Shown: positions 16,809-29,690, numbered from the stretch's first letter. The stretch: DNA of 64,000 bases from Blastopirellula marina (GCF_002967715.1 NZ_PUIA01000003.1:57521-121520), one strand, 5' to 3'. The notes: generated by a model from the sequence alone, not told the origin. Made by a program: numbers and translations.

Positions 16809-19775
16809 TTAATTGCCCTGAAGGGTGGAGCGGTTCTGCGCGAGGGGATGGGCGATGGTAAGAATAGGCTCCCCATTTGGGGACATGCCGCGTACAAATC
16901 CGGCAATCTGTTGGTTTCGGTCGATTGCAATGGCACCGATTGGCAAGTCGATCGATTGGGGTTTGGAAAGGATCTCAACTCTCTTTGTGTAATTGATCGG
17001 TCGGCAGATGTCCCAGGCAAGCTGTTTGGGCACTTCATCTTGTTGAATCAGCATATAAGCGAACTGCGGATCAAGCCGATCTCCGCCGGCCAGATTAACT
17101 TGCGACCACTGGCCATCCTGTTCAATATTCTCAATCCGCAGCAGGCCCAGGTGCGATTCCTGGTCGATCCCCAGGCACTTGGCCGTGAACTTCTTGCCGT
17201 CATCTCGCACGATTTCAACCTGCTGGTCCCGTTTCCAGTCGTCGTCCCCCAGCATCGCAAAGATGCCTTGCCCCTGGTCGATCATGATGGCCGGGCGAAC
17301 AGTCTTTCCTTCGCGGTGAACCTGGACAGTTGCTTTGGGCAGCCATTGAAGCAGGTCTTCCGATCTCTTCTGCCAATCGTCCCAGTTGTTGTTGATAGGT
17401 GAAATCGACACCATTCGCTCGTAATGCCAGGCACTGCTGGAAAATACGAAATGATCCCACGTCGACTTGCCCTCTCCGATCGATTGAATCGCGATACCTG
17501 TGATGTCGAGATCGCGGAAGTTGGAGAAGATATCAGGCCCGACCTGGTGCCAATCATTTTCCTTGATCTTCTTCGGGTCGAGTTCGATCACCCCTTTTTC
17601 GGCCTTGGTGGTTCCCACCGAATAAATAGCCGGCGACTCGTTATCCCCATCGTGAAGCAGTCGAATCTGTACGTAGCCTTCGCCCTGCTTTTGGAAGGTG
17701 AAACGCAGTTGCCGATACTGTCCAGGCAGTGGCCGCTCGCGAATTTCGATCGGACGATCAAAGCTGGCGATCTGCACCCACGGTCCATCCTGGATTTCCA
17801 GGGCCGGTCGGCTGACCAGGCGGATGTCATTTCTCCAATGCGCATCGGCCGGTTGCCCATCGATCGTTAGCAGTCCTTCAACCTGTTGTTCGGTTGGAGC
17901 ATCCAGCACCGGCATCAGGAATGAGGGCTGTGACAAAAAGTGGATCCCTCGCCAGTCGACGGTGATGTTGTCTGGGCCTGGCGTCTGCGAGATTTCGAGG
18001 TCGACCTCGTGCCCAGCGAAGGGGGTCAGGTCAACCAGGAACGGAGCTGGTGTGTTGACATGGTCGTGAGTGTTGACGTTCTTCATCGACTCGGCAAAGA
18101 CCGGAATGTCGTTGATACGAACTTCGATGTTCGGCTCGTCACCCCCATCGAACTTGGCCGTATTGATTTCCAGGTAAGAAACTTCCGGAGCAAGCTTCTT
18201 GGTCATCGTCAGTCGCAGCGGCTCGTCCTTGGCCACGACGGTTGTTCGCCACGAGGGGGACTCGTACGTGTATTCCACCCGGCGACGTGTCGTTTGAAAT
18301 CGCAGCTTATTGAGATCAGACGCGACATTCCATCCGCTCCAGGCCAGGATTGTAGCCGGCGTTCGCTCGTCGATCGCTTGACGCAGCTTCTCTCGATCGA
18401 GCTGGATACGGGGCTCGATCCAGTTGGCCATATCGCGAATGTCGAACGGGTCGGCTCCTTCGGGACGTCCTTGATGGGCCATGTCGACTTCCAGGATCAG
18501 TTGCCCATCGCGCGGTACGCTATCCCAACGGATGTTGCCGGCGTCGGCCGTTTTCTCGGAGCCGACCATCAATTCCGATTCAAACTTGGGGGAACTCTCC
18601 CACGAGACCAGCACGCGTCCGCGAATACAACCACGGTCATGCGCGGCTTGATCGATCCCCAGCGTCGTGCGAAACCCCGTGGCAAGTGGCGGTAATTCAA
18701 AGCTTAGGCGGCTGGGGGCCATCACCCCCAAACTCCACCCGCTGATACGATCGCCTGACTTGGCCGTACCGGCGAGTACCCCTCGATTGACGCGTGCCGG
18801 AAAACCATTACGCGAGAACATCGCCCCGTCGCGGCTCTCGTGATAGGGCAAGCGAAACAACGGCATTTCGTCGAACGCCCAGCTTCTTCGCAACCAGGTC
18901 GAACGGCATTCGACCCAGATCGGATCGAGCGACCACGCCGGCTGGATGCCATGCACCCAGCGATCGGAATTGTTATTGTCGCCGCGTGAGTCGGCATCGA
19001 TACGCTGCACGCTGGTGGTCGCCACCAGGCCGTCCGACGTCTCCCATTGCACCAGTCGCTGCTGATCGGCCGGATCGACTTTGCCGCTGGGAAAAAGGAT
19101 GGCGAGTTCCCGCAAATGGCTGTCCCAGGTCGATTCGGTTTCCAGGTGCAATTCGGCGATTTCATGAAAGCCGAACGACATCCGCTCGCGTTCGACGAGC
19201 AGGTGGATGCCTGCTTCCGAAAAGCGAATGGCGCGGAAGGTGATCTCGCGCCCATTCTTGAGAAAGACCGTCGCCGGGACAAAGCGATCGATCAGTACCG
19301 GCATCTGTTCCCACACGATCTTCCGCACAAAGTCGCGGCGTACGCGGATGTCTGAGCGGTAACGCGTGTTCGACGATCGCCGAAAGGGAAAGCTGGGCGT
19401 GATCAGAAAGTGTTCTGGTATGTCGGTCTGGTATTCGACCCCCTCGGCCACGTAGGCATCAGGGTGCCCCGGGATGCGATCGCCGGAGAATAGCTCGATA
19501 TAGGCGTTGGGGATCTCCGCCGGTCCCAGCGAGCGATCCATTATCCACCGCATGGGATTGCCCCCGTTGATTAGGCTTTGCCCAGCCAGTTGCGGCATCG
19601 CGTTGCCGGAGTACCAATTGCGCAGCACGTCGTCTTCGACCACTCGGCCATCTTCCAGCAGAGCCACAAACCGCTTTTCTTCGTCACCATAGGTGGTGGA
19701 GCTAATCGACCAGGCAGAAATCAGCAGGCAGAGCAGGGCAGAGCGAAAAGGCAATTTCACGACCTTTCGGGGCAA
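16809..19775 (-). CDS. Large secreted protein with C-terminal inactive trypsin-like domain
   Basis: The protein has 988 residues from TTG 19775; GTG 19760 (giving MKLPFRSALLCLLISAWS) is an equally good start. A signal peptide covers about the first 30 residues. The middle is beta-rich and carbohydrate-binding-like, with a repeated ligand-sandwich pattern around 560-640 and 690-790. Residues about 817-980 follow a DegP/trypsin layout (GQGIFAML, KFTAKCLGIDQESHLGLLRI, LPIGAIAIDRNQQIAGF). The positions of the catalytic His, Asp and Ser hold other residues. It is probably an exported structural or binding protein. The reading is inference from pattern alone. Confidence 0.75.
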   Translation of the reverse strand: MPRKVVKLPFRSALLCLLISAWSISSTTYGDEEKRFVALLEDGRVVEDDVLRNWYSGNAMPQLAGQSLINGGNPMRWIMDRSLGPAEIPNAYIELFSGDRIPGHPDAYVAEGVEYQTDIPEHFLITPSFPFRRSSNTRYRSDIRVRRDFVRKIVWEQMPVLIDRFVPATVFLKNGREITFRAIRFSEAGIHLLVERERMSFGFHEIAELHLETESTWDSHLRELAILFPSGKVDPADQQRLVQWETSDGLVATTSVQRIDADSRGDNNNSDRWVHGIQPAWSLDPIWVECRSTWLRRSWAFDEMPLFRLPYHESRDGAMFSRNGFPARVNRGVLAGTAKSGDRISGWSLGVMAPSRLSFELPPLATGFRTTLGIDQAAHDRGCIRGRVLVSWESSPKFESELMVGSEKTADAGNIRWDSVPRDGQLILEVDMAHQGRPEGADPFDIRDMANWIEPRIQLDREKLRQAIDERTPATILAWSGWNVASDLNKLRFQTTRRRVEYTYESPSWRTTVVAKDEPLRLTMTKKLAPEVSYLEINTAKFDGGDEPNIEVRINDIPVFAESMKNVNTHDHVNTPAPFLVDLTPFAGHEVDLEISQTPGPDNITVDWRGIHFLSQPSFLMPVLDAPTEQQVEGLLTIDGQPADAHWRNDIRLVSRPALEIQDGPWVQIASFDRPIEIRERPLPGQYRQLRFTFQKQGEGYVQIRLLHDGDNESPAIYSVGTTKAEKGVIELDPKKIKENDWHQVGPDIFSNFRDLDITGIAIQSIGEGKSTWDHFVFSSSAWHYERMVSISPINNNWDDWQKRSEDLLQWLPKATVQVHREGKTVRPAIMIDQGQGIFAMLGDDDWKRDQQVEIVRDDGKKFTAKCLGIDQESHLGLLRIENIEQDGQWSQVNLAGGDRLDPQFAYMLIQQDEVPKQLAWDICRPINYTKRVEILSKPQSIDLPIGAIAIDRNQQIAGFVRGMSPNGEPILTIAHPLAQNRSTLQGN

Positions 19776-19994
19776 TCAAGCGAAAATGAGGGGTACCAAG
19801 ACGCCACAAGAAAATGACCACAATGCCGATTTGGTTTCATGCGGTACGTTGCAGCCGAAGCGAATTCCCTGATAATGAGGCGTTTTGCGAAGTCCATTAT
19901 GGTCCAGACTGGGGGAACTTCCCATCGTCTGGTCTGGCATCGCACCGGTTGAAAACGATTTTCCCCTGCAAACGCTAAAACGAAAGACGCCCCC

Positions 19995-20897
19995 ATGTCA
20001 CTTTTGGTCGTCGGATCCATCGCCATCGATTCCATTCACACACCTACCGAGGTTCGCGAAAACATCATTGGCGGATCGGCAACCCACTTTTCCTATGCCG
20101 CCAGCTTTTTCAGTGGCGTTCGCATGGTCGGTGTTGTGGGGGAAGACTGGCAGGAAGAGCACACCCAGCTTTTCGCCGATCGCGGTATTGATACCAGCGG
20201 CATTGAAGTCGAAAAGGGGGGCAAGACCTTCCGCTGGACCGGCAAGTATCACGACAACATGAACGATCGTGACACGCTGGAAGTGCATTTGAACGTGCTG
20301 GAAAACTTCAGCCCGACTCTTACCGAAGACGCGACGCGCTGCCCGTTCGTGTTTCTGGCCAACGGCGCGCCATCGACGCAGCTGAAGGTCCTCGAGCAGA
20401 TGACCGGTCCACGTCTGGTGGTCGCCGACACAATGGACCTGTGGATCGAAATCGAACGGGACGAGCTCAAGAAGCTGCTCGGCCGTATCGATGGTCTGGT
20501 GCTGAACGACAGCGAAGCCAAGTTACTGACTCAGGAAGAGAACCTGGTCAAAGCAGGTCAAAAGGTCCTGGAAATGGGGCCGAAGTTCGTCGTGTTGAAG
20601 AAGGGGGAACATGGTGCAATGTTCTTCTCGGAAAGCGAAACGTACGTCATGCCGGCTTTCCCAACGCCACACGTGGTCGATCCGACAGGGGCTGGCGACA
20701 GCTTCGCCGGCGGCATGATGGGGTACCTGGCCGAAAAGAACGACTTCGACCCGAAGACGCTCAAAGAAGCTATGGCCTACGGCACCGTCGTCGCCAGCTT
20801 GATTGTCGAAGACTTCAGCATGGATCGTTTGAAGGGTGCCAGCCGCGACGAAATCGACGGCCGTTTCGCCCAATACCGTCAGATGCTGACCTTCTAA
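19995..20897 (+). CDS. PfkB-family carbohydrate or nucleoside kinase
   Basis: The 300-residue kinase has the PfkB fold. The N-terminal glycine motif GGSATHFSYAAS lies near residue 26, and the signature DPTGAGDSFAGG near residue 228 holds the catalytic Asp and anion hole. It lacks a distinguishing substrate motif, so ribo-, fructo-, adenosine or other sugar kinase activity is open. Its stop is 13 bases before thpR, implying co-transcription. It is divergent from the large secreted-protein gene. Confidence 0.9.
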   Translation: MSLLVVGSIAIDSIHTPTEVRENIIGGSATHFSYAASFFSGVRMVGVVGEDWQEEHTQLFADRGIDTSGIEVEKGGKTFRWTGKYHDNMNDRDTLEVHLNVLENFSPTLTEDATRCPFVFLANGAPSTQLKVLEQMTGPRLVVADTMDLWIEIERDELKKLLGRIDGLVLNDSEAKLLTQEENLVKAGQKVLEMGPKFVVLKKGEHGAMFFSESETYVMPAFPTPHVVDPTGAGDSFAGGMMGYLAEKNDFDPKTLKEAMAYGTVVASLIVEDFSMDRLKGASRDEIDGRFAQYRQMLTF

Positions 20898-20910
20898 GGC
20901 TTTCTGCTTC

Positions 20911-21483
20911 ATGGAAGCGACTCGCTGTTTTCTGGCAGTCCGTATTTCGTCCGATGTTCGTCGCCGAGCCGAGAAGCTGATCAAGAAGCTCTCGGCCGCC
21001 GAGGCGGACGTGAAATGGGTCGAGTCCGAGAACCTGCACATCACCACCAATTTCCTGGGGGACGTTACCAGCCAGGACGTGGTTGATATCTCTCGTAAAA
21101 CGATCGAGGTCGCAGCCAATCACGCGGCCTTCGAATTGGAGATGCACGGCACAGGGGCATTCCCCGATATCGATAATCCCCGCACGTTATGGGTTGGGGC
21201 TAATGCGGGTGCCCAGCAGCTGATTGACCTGCAGGAAGACCTGACCGAGCGCCTGGCCGACATTGGTTTCCCGCCAGATTCTCGTAAGAAGTATCACCCC
21301 CATCTTACGCTTGGCCGTCTGAAGCGCTTCAGCCGTAAGGTCGACGACCTGAAGGTATTGCTGGCAGAAAACGCCGATTTGCCGATGGGGGAGTGCCACG
21401 TGAAAGAAGTTTGCATCTTTGCCAGCAAACTCGATCGCACTGGCCCGAAGTACACGTTGATTGGCCGCGGTCAACTCGGTTAA
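20911..21483 (+). CDS. thpR: RNA 2',3'-cyclic phosphodiesterase
   Basis: The 190-residue member of the 2H phosphoesterase (LigT/ThpR) family hydrolyses 2',3'-cyclic phosphate ends of RNA to 2'-phosphates. The two HxTx catalytic motifs are HITT (about residue 44) and HLTL (about 130). The opening TRCFLAVRIS is typical. It overlaps nothing and lies between the PfkB-family kinase and recA; thpR often neighbours recA in other bacteria. The C-terminus KYTLIGRGQLG fits the family. Confidence 0.92.
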   Translation: MEATRCFLAVRISSDVRRRAEKLIKKLSAAEADVKWVESENLHITTNFLGDVTSQDVVDISRKTIEVAANHAAFELEMHGTGAFPDIDNPRTLWVGANAGAQQLIDLQEDLTERLADIGFPPDSRKKYHPHLTLGRLKRFSRKVDDLKVLLAENADLPMGECHVKEVCIFASKLDRTGPKYTLIGRGQLG

Positions 21484-21647
21484 GTGTCTCGCCGGTGGCA
21501 TGGGCTATTCTGTTTTGTTTTGTAAGGCCTTTTGTAGTAAGGCGTTGCGGTCTTTCTTTCGCTTTCTGGAAATTCTTTTCCGGCGTTGGACCTAACGTGT
21601 CCTACCCCTCACCGATCATTAATTTCAGAAACAACGCAGAAACGAGT

Positions 21648-21666
21648 TTGCAATGTCGATGCAAAT
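21648..21666. promoter_or_regulatory. Palindrome TTTGCA-N7-TGCAAA upstream of recA (candidate operator)
   Basis: A perfect six-base inverted repeat with a seven-base spacer stands 83 bases before the recA ATG. A second short dyad, TGTACA, follows at 21668. The location fits an SOS-type operator, but the sequence matches neither the E. coli CTGT-N8-ACAG box nor the Bacillus box, so this is a candidate only. Confidence 0.35.
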
Positions 21667-21748
21667 TTGTACACTGTTCATCTGTGCAGTTAGACATTCA
21701 GGCCGCTTGCAGTGCCTGCAGTCTTTCCCCATAAAGGAGCCCTGAGAA

Positions 21749-22888
<1,140 letters not shown>

Positions 22889-23285
22889 GCGTCCCGCCCT
22901 CCCGGGTACGTTCAGTGACGGTCCTTTCCCCCCGGGATCGCACAAGTCCTCTCCGTTTGATCAACCACCGCGGTACGGTTCGTTCTGGGGACCATGCCGC
23001 ACCCAAGCAGGATCCTGGCAGATCTCTGTCCCCCCTGGGATTTGCCTTACTCGTGCACGTTCCATTTCCCAAACAGGGTTCCGAGGTCGGCTGTCCCATG
23101 CACAGGGGGCAGCCGGCCTTGTTTGGGTTCTTGAATGACCCATATTTCTCACCAAATCAGTCACCTTTGCCCAAATTGGCAAAGAACTTATGATGAAGGG
23201 CTTGTGTCCCAACGATTGGGGAAGATGCGGTAGCTCCGGCCATCTGCTGAACACTGAAAACTGAACACTGAAAACTAGTTTCCCA
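22889..23285. other. Intergenic region between recA and alaS
   Basis: These 397 bases contain no ORF I trust and no tRNA or riboswitch I recognise. Several C/T-rich stretches occur, then the two tandem TGAACACTGAAAAC units listed separately. It probably holds the alaS promoter. Confidence 0.5.
23248..23276. repeat. Two tandem 14-bp units TGAACACTGAAAAC (family D)
   Basis: Two identical 14-base units stand back to back, ending 10 bases before the alaS ATG. Related copies occur at 27322-27351, 46764-46798 and 63389-63419. All are intergenic. Confidence 0.75.
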
Positions 23286-26102
<2,817 letters not shown>

Positions 26103-26118
26103 GCTGATGAACCCAACT

Positions 26119-26175
26119 CGCCCCTTCGGAGAGAGGGCTAGGGTGAAGGGGGAAACTGGGTACCAGGGACCTAAT
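26119..26175. repeat. Family A hairpin repeat fragment with GGTACC centre
   Basis: The sequence reads GCCCCTTCGGAGAGAGGGCT, then AGGGTGAAGGGGGAAACTGGGTACC as one side of the long palindrome seen whole at 60627. It starts about 16 bases after the alaS stop. Confidence 0.55.
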
Positions 26176-26207
26176 CATTGACTCGCTGCCCTGCATCAGA
26201 TCGAATC

Positions 26208-26220
26208 GTAGGGTGGCTCT
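26208..26220. repeat. Family C motif CGTAGGGTGGCTC
   Basis: This is a single half of the GTAGGGTGGCTAC repeat found as an inverted pair at 52802-52918. A second degenerate half (CGTAGGTTGGCTATG) lies at 26714-26728. Confidence 0.45.
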
Positions 26221-26283
26221 TTGGCGGATTGCCGTCTTGGGGATGGGGTCAGTAGATGACTTTCATGTCGAAGGAGTTTGCCT

Positions 26284-26499
26284 ATGTACTTGCGCTTGAT
26301 CTGGGATCAACCGCCTGACGATGGGCAGGACGAGAAGGCTGCCATCGAGGCCGCATTTCGCTACTCACCTTTTCGGTTGACCTCACCACTGATGAAGCAT
26401 CCACGTGGGGGTTATGGTTTTCACGCCAATTGCCGCGCCGAGGATGTCGAGGCGATCGTTCAACTGCTTCGGGATCACAACCTGCTTTCTGTAATTTGA
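26284..26499 (+). CDS. Small hypothetical protein (71 residues)
   Basis: The start at ATG 26284 is fixed by AAGGAG at 26271-26276. The protein opens MYLRLIWDQPPDDGQDEKAA and contains HPRGGYGFHANC and a final helix (VEAIVQLLRDHNLLSVI). It has no signal peptide or membrane segment. I do not recognise it. It is followed within 16 bases by another small gene, so the two are probably co-transcribed. Confidence 0.65.
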   Translation: MYLRLIWDQPPDDGQDEKAAIEAAFRYSPFRLTSPLMKHPRGGYGFHANCRAEDVEAIVQLLRDHNLLSVI

Positions 26500-26515
26500 A
26501 CGAGCGGCCAAGGAT

Positions 26516-26719
26516 ATGAACCGTCCCTATTGGCTCGATTCCGTCTACATCCTCGTGTGGATGCTTCCGCCGGTGCTTGTGGCGTTCGTGGTATCGAAGA
26601 TGACTGGGCTCTCAGGCATCGTCGGGCTAGCCGTCTTTCTAGGCATCGGGCTTGTTGCCATCTTTCTTTGGCTGGCCTTGCTCGTCCTTTGGTCACGGCT
26701 GTTTAAATCCGAATCGTAG
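26516..26719 (+). CDS. Small membrane protein (67 residues)
   Basis: AAGGA just before ATG 26516 supports the start. Two hydrophobic helices cover about residues 8-27 and 31-62, ending LWSRLFKSES. It resembles small two-helix inner-membrane proteins of unknown function. It is 16 bases downstream of the previous small gene. A family C half-repeat overlaps its stop region. Confidence 0.6.
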   Translation: MNRPYWLDSVYILVWMLPPVLVAFVVSKMTGLSGIVGLAVFLGIGLVAIFLWLALLVLWSRLFKSES

Positions 26720-26773
26720 GTTGGCTATGTGCCGAAGACCTTGGTTGACATCGTCCAATGCGAGTACCTGCTT

Positions 26774-26823
26774 CGCCCCTCACCCTAACCCTCTCCCCGC
26801 CGGGGCGAGGGGACCAGGTGTAC
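26774..26823. repeat. Family A hairpin repeat, reverse orientation
   Basis: The sequence is CCCCTCACCCTAACCCTCTC followed by CCCGCCGGGGCGAGGGGACC and GTGTACC. It lies between the small membrane protein gene and the BON gene. The stem is GCCCCTC/GAGGGGAC with internal loop. Confidence 0.7.
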
Positions 26824-26980
26824 CGGCAATCGCTACAACCGCACCAACCCGCAGCGTTTCTGCCAGCTTGGCATTGTGGGCGGAAAATCCGTTGAGGTTT
26901 GCCTTAGGGAATTTCCGATAGCAGTGATAGCACTTCACTGCGAATTTCCCCCGATCTCAGCTATTCGTGAGGCACCCGTG

Positions 26981-27199
26981 ATGCAAACTATGACCGCCGT
27001 GGCCAGTAACGTTCACCAGGCCCTTTCCGCCAGCCCGCACTTTCCTGGTCGACATCTTCAAGTCGAAGACAGCGAAGGTCGCGTCGTGTTGAAGGGTCGC
27101 GTCGTTAGCTATTTCCAAAAGCAAATGGCCCAGGAAACCGTTCGCCGGTTGGACGGCGTGCATGAAGTCGAAAATCAACTGGAAGTCGATTGGCGTTAA
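26981..27199 (+). CDS. BON-domain protein
   Basis: The protein has 72 residues from ATG 26981 (MQTMTAVASNVHQAL); the upstream in-frame sequence is not protein-like. The BON pattern is LQVEDSEGRVVLKGRVVSYF then AQETVRRLDGVHEVENQLEV. BON domains are small alpha-beta folds thought to bind phospholipid or act in osmotic protection. There is no signal peptide, unlike OsmY. A clear terminator follows. Confidence 0.8.
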   Translation: MQTMTAVASNVHQALSASPHFPGRHLQVEDSEGRVVLKGRVVSYFQKQMAQETVRRLDGVHEVENQLEVDWR

Positions 27200-27255
27200 T
27201 CGGTCCGCACCCTTCGGACGAAGATCAACCTCCAACGATCCATTCCTATAAAGTG

Positions 27256-27289
27256 AAATGCCGCCAGGTGAAAACCAGGTGGCATTTTT
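27256..27289 (+). terminator. Rho-independent terminator after the BON gene
   Basis: AAATGCC pairs with GGCATTT around an inner AGGTGAAAACCAGGT, with a run of five Ts. It lies 57 bases past the stop. The stem starts with As, so it could also work from the other strand. Confidence 0.75.
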
Positions 27290-27321
27290 CATTTCGAACG
27301 CGCATTCCCAGCCATTTCTTC

Positions 27322-27351
27322 CTGAAAACTGAACACTTCAAACTGAAAACT
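27322..27351. repeat. Family D repeat, CTGAAAACTGAACACT type
   Basis: The sequence CTGAAAACTGAACACTTC is followed by AAACTGAAAACT. It is close to the tandem units at 23248 and lies upstream of tpx. Confidence 0.65.
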
Positions 27352-27460
27352 CGCCTTACAGGCGACGCCCTCTTCAAACACCCCCGGCGGCGCGTCACAA
27401 TGCGTTTTTGTTTGCAAACCAATCTTGCCACCGGCAACATTCAATTGAAGAGGAAGTTCC

Positions 27461-27982
27461 ATGAGCCGCCCCGCAGCGATTACGTTCAAAGGCAACCCAA
27501 TGACCCTGGTCGGCGAAGAAGTGAAGGTTGGTCAGGACGCTCCTGACTTCAAGCTGCACGCCTTCGGTCCAGCCGGTTTGACGGCCATCACCGTCGCCGA
27601 TGTCAAAGGCAAGCCTACCATCATGAGCGTTGTCCCTTCGCTGGACACCGGTGTTTGCCAAACGCAGACCAAGAAGTTCAACGAAAAACTGGGCGACCTG
27701 GGGGATAAGATCAACGCCCTGACGATCAGCCTGGACTTGCCGTTCGCTCAGAACCGTTTCTGCGGTGCTGAAGGGATCGAAAACATCAAGCAGTACAGCG
27801 ACTACCAGGATCGTAGCTTCGGTAACAACTACGGCATGCTGATCGACGAGCTGAAACTGCTGGCCCGCGGCACGTTTGTGCTCGATAAGGATGGCAAGGT
27901 CGTCTATGCTGAAACGTGCAAGGAAGTGACCGAAGAACCTAACTACGATGCTGCCTTGGCGGCGTTGAATTCGGCCCTGTAA
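27461..27982 (+). CDS. tpx: Thiol peroxidase (atypical 2-Cys peroxiredoxin)
   Basis: The 173-residue enzyme reduces peroxides using thioredoxin-derived electrons. The peroxidatic Cys66 lies in SLDTGVCQTQT and the resolving Cys101 in NRFCGAEG, the Tpx spacing. Opening ITFKGNPMTLVG is typical. A third Cys (ETCKEV) lies near residue 154. GAGGAAG upstream supports ATG 27461. The gene has its own gap of about 260 bases upstream, with a terminator before it, so it is probably expressed alone. Confidence 0.95.
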   Translation: MSRPAAITFKGNPMTLVGEEVKVGQDAPDFKLHAFGPAGLTAITVADVKGKPTIMSVVPSLDTGVCQTQTKKFNEKLGDLGDKINALTISLDLPFAQNRFCGAEGIENIKQYSDYQDRSFGNNYGMLIDELKLLARGTFVLDKDGKVVYAETCKEVTEEPNYDAALAALNSAL

Positions 27983-27997
27983 GGCAACCAATCGCCA

Positions 27998-28028
27998 GTC
28001 CCCTCGCTCGCATTGCAGGCGAGGGGAC
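27998..28028. repeat. Family A hairpin, GTCCCCTCGC...GCGAGGGGAC
   Basis: A ten-base perfect inverted repeat with an 11-base loop begins 16 bases after the tpx stop. There is no T-run. Confidence 0.75.
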
Positions 28029-28073
28029 GCGGCTCGATCGGCGGGCTGGGCCAAACTCTCTGGATGTCACGCC

Positions 28074-29585
28074 ATGAATTTTCTGAAAAAGCATTGGGGC
28101 AAGCTGCTTGGGCTTGTCGGCGGCGCGGTGGCGATGCTCATCGTCTTGGTGCTCGCGGCTCCGATGATCATCGGCGTCGGCCCGGTGCGTAGCTTTTTGC
28201 TTAACCATTTGTTCAATGGGAAAGAAGTCGCCGTCTCGGTCGGCTCGGTTTCGGTAGGCTGGTTTCATCCGACGGAAATCCAGAACCTGCGCATTCAGCA
28301 GAACGAAGGGAAGTACAACGTTGGCGTCCCAAGGATCGCCAACGATGTCACCCTCTTTCAGTTGATCACCAAGCCGCGGCAGTTGGGGAATTTGACGATA
28401 GAGCAGCCGCTGATCGTCATCGAACTCCCCAGCGAACAGGCTGATCTGGTCAACGATGGTGTCGGCGATGCCCCTTCGCTGGATCAAGCCCAAGTCGAAT
28501 CGGCCCTGCAGCGTACGATCGACGTCCAGGTGATCGATGCCACCGTGCAGGTCAAGAAGCCAGGGGGTGGCGAGCCCTGGGGATTCGAGAGGATCGGTTT
28601 CCTCGCGCAGCTGCGACCTGGCCGAACGGAAGAGGAAGGGCCATCGATCCTCATTCCTCAGGCGACCTTGATGGATCGCCAGCAGATGACCAAAGAGATG
28701 TGCGACGACATGCTGAAGTTCGTCGCCCCGATTGTCACCGGTGCCACGCAGGTCGACGGCGAGATCTCGCTTTCCTTATCTGACATTCGCGTCCCCCTGG
28801 CCGATCGACAAAACTCGGTTGGGAAGGGGCAAATGACGATTCACAAAGCTCAACTCACCGGGAAGTCCCCTATGGTGAAGAAGATCAGCGAGTTCCTCGG
28901 GCTCGGGCCGTCGGTCGAAGTGTTTACCGACTGCACGATCAACTTCGAACTGGCCGACAAGCAGGTCTATCATGAAGGTCTCGACTTCGGCATCGGCAAC
29001 CTGCGTGTACGGACGCGCGGCTTTGTCGGGCTCGATAAGTCCCTCAACCTGATCGCGGAAATTCCTATGCCGCTCGATCCGGTCGAAGAGCTCAAGGAAG
29101 GGGAACTTCCTCGCCCAATCCTTTCGGCACTGCGTGGTAAGACGATCGAAATTCCCATCGTCGGCACGCTCGACAAACCGATCATCGATAAAGATCGGCT
29201 CGGTCAGTCGTTGATGGCCACTGCCGAATCGACGCTACGTGACATCCTGAAAAATGACGACCTCCAGCTTAACCTTGAAGGGGAGAATGGCGAAGTCGAC
29301 GTCGATGGCATTCTCGATCTAGCTGGCTCGCTTCTGGAAAACGTCAATCGCGAAGGGGGAATGTTCGATCAGATGCGTGAGCGACGCGAGACGAACCCTC
29401 GCGGGCGAAACAACAAAGCCGATAATACAACCGAAGAAGAGGACGCTCCCCGCGAAGGCCTGTTCAAGCGGCTACTCAAACGAGCCCAGGAAGCGGCCGA
29501 AGATCCCAACGCTGTACCAGGGGATCAGCAAGACCCGGCCGCGCCTGAAATTGAAATCGACTTAAGCGAAGCCGTCGATCTCTAA
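28074..29585 (+). CDS. AsmA-like membrane-anchored protein
   Basis: The 503-residue protein has a single N-terminal membrane helix (about 12-34, LLGLVGGAVAMLIVLVLAAP) and a large exported domain. It follows the AsmA/DUF748 style: GKEVAVSVGSVSVGWFHPTE, LFQLITKPRQLGNLTIEQP, and alternating beta strands. The C-terminal third is acidic and probably disordered (EEEDAPREGLFKRLLKRA; EIEIDLSEAVDL). AsmA-like proteins support outer-membrane lipid transport, which is inference here. It is separated from tpx by the hairpin above. Confidence 0.65.
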   Translation: MNFLKKHWGKLLGLVGGAVAMLIVLVLAAPMIIGVGPVRSFLLNHLFNGKEVAVSVGSVSVGWFHPTEIQNLRIQQNEGKYNVGVPRIANDVTLFQLITKPRQLGNLTIEQPLIVIELPSEQADLVNDGVGDAPSLDQAQVESALQRTIDVQVIDATVQVKKPGGGEPWGFERIGFLAQLRPGRTEEEGPSILIPQATLMDRQQMTKEMCDDMLKFVAPIVTGATQVDGEISLSLSDIRVPLADRQNSVGKGQMTIHKAQLTGKSPMVKKISEFLGLGPSVEVFTDCTINFELADKQVYHEGLDFGIGNLRVRTRGFVGLDKSLNLIAEIPMPLDPVEELKEGELPRPILSALRGKTIEIPIVGTLDKPIIDKDRLGQSLMATAESTLRDILKNDDLQLNLEGENGEVDVDGILDLAGSLLENVNREGGMFDQMRERRETNPRGRNNKADNTTEEEDAPREGLFKRLLKRAQEAAEDPNAVPGDQQDPAAPEIEIDLSEAVDL

Positions 29586-29593
29586 CTCCACTC

Positions 29594-29690
29594 ATGTGCC
29601 CACTTTCCAGCGAGGAGAGGGCTAGGGTGAAGGGGCGAACCTGGTACCAGCTTCCCTTGCTGTCTCGTGAACGGCGAGGGGACAGGATTG
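29594..29690. repeat. Family A composite element with GGTACC centre
   Basis: Two hairpin halves flank CTGGTACCAG: GGAGAGGGCTAGGGTGAAGG on the left and CGAGGGGACAGG on the right. It starts nine bases after the AsmA-like gene's stop. It resembles the complete doublet at 60627-60729. Confidence 0.55.
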
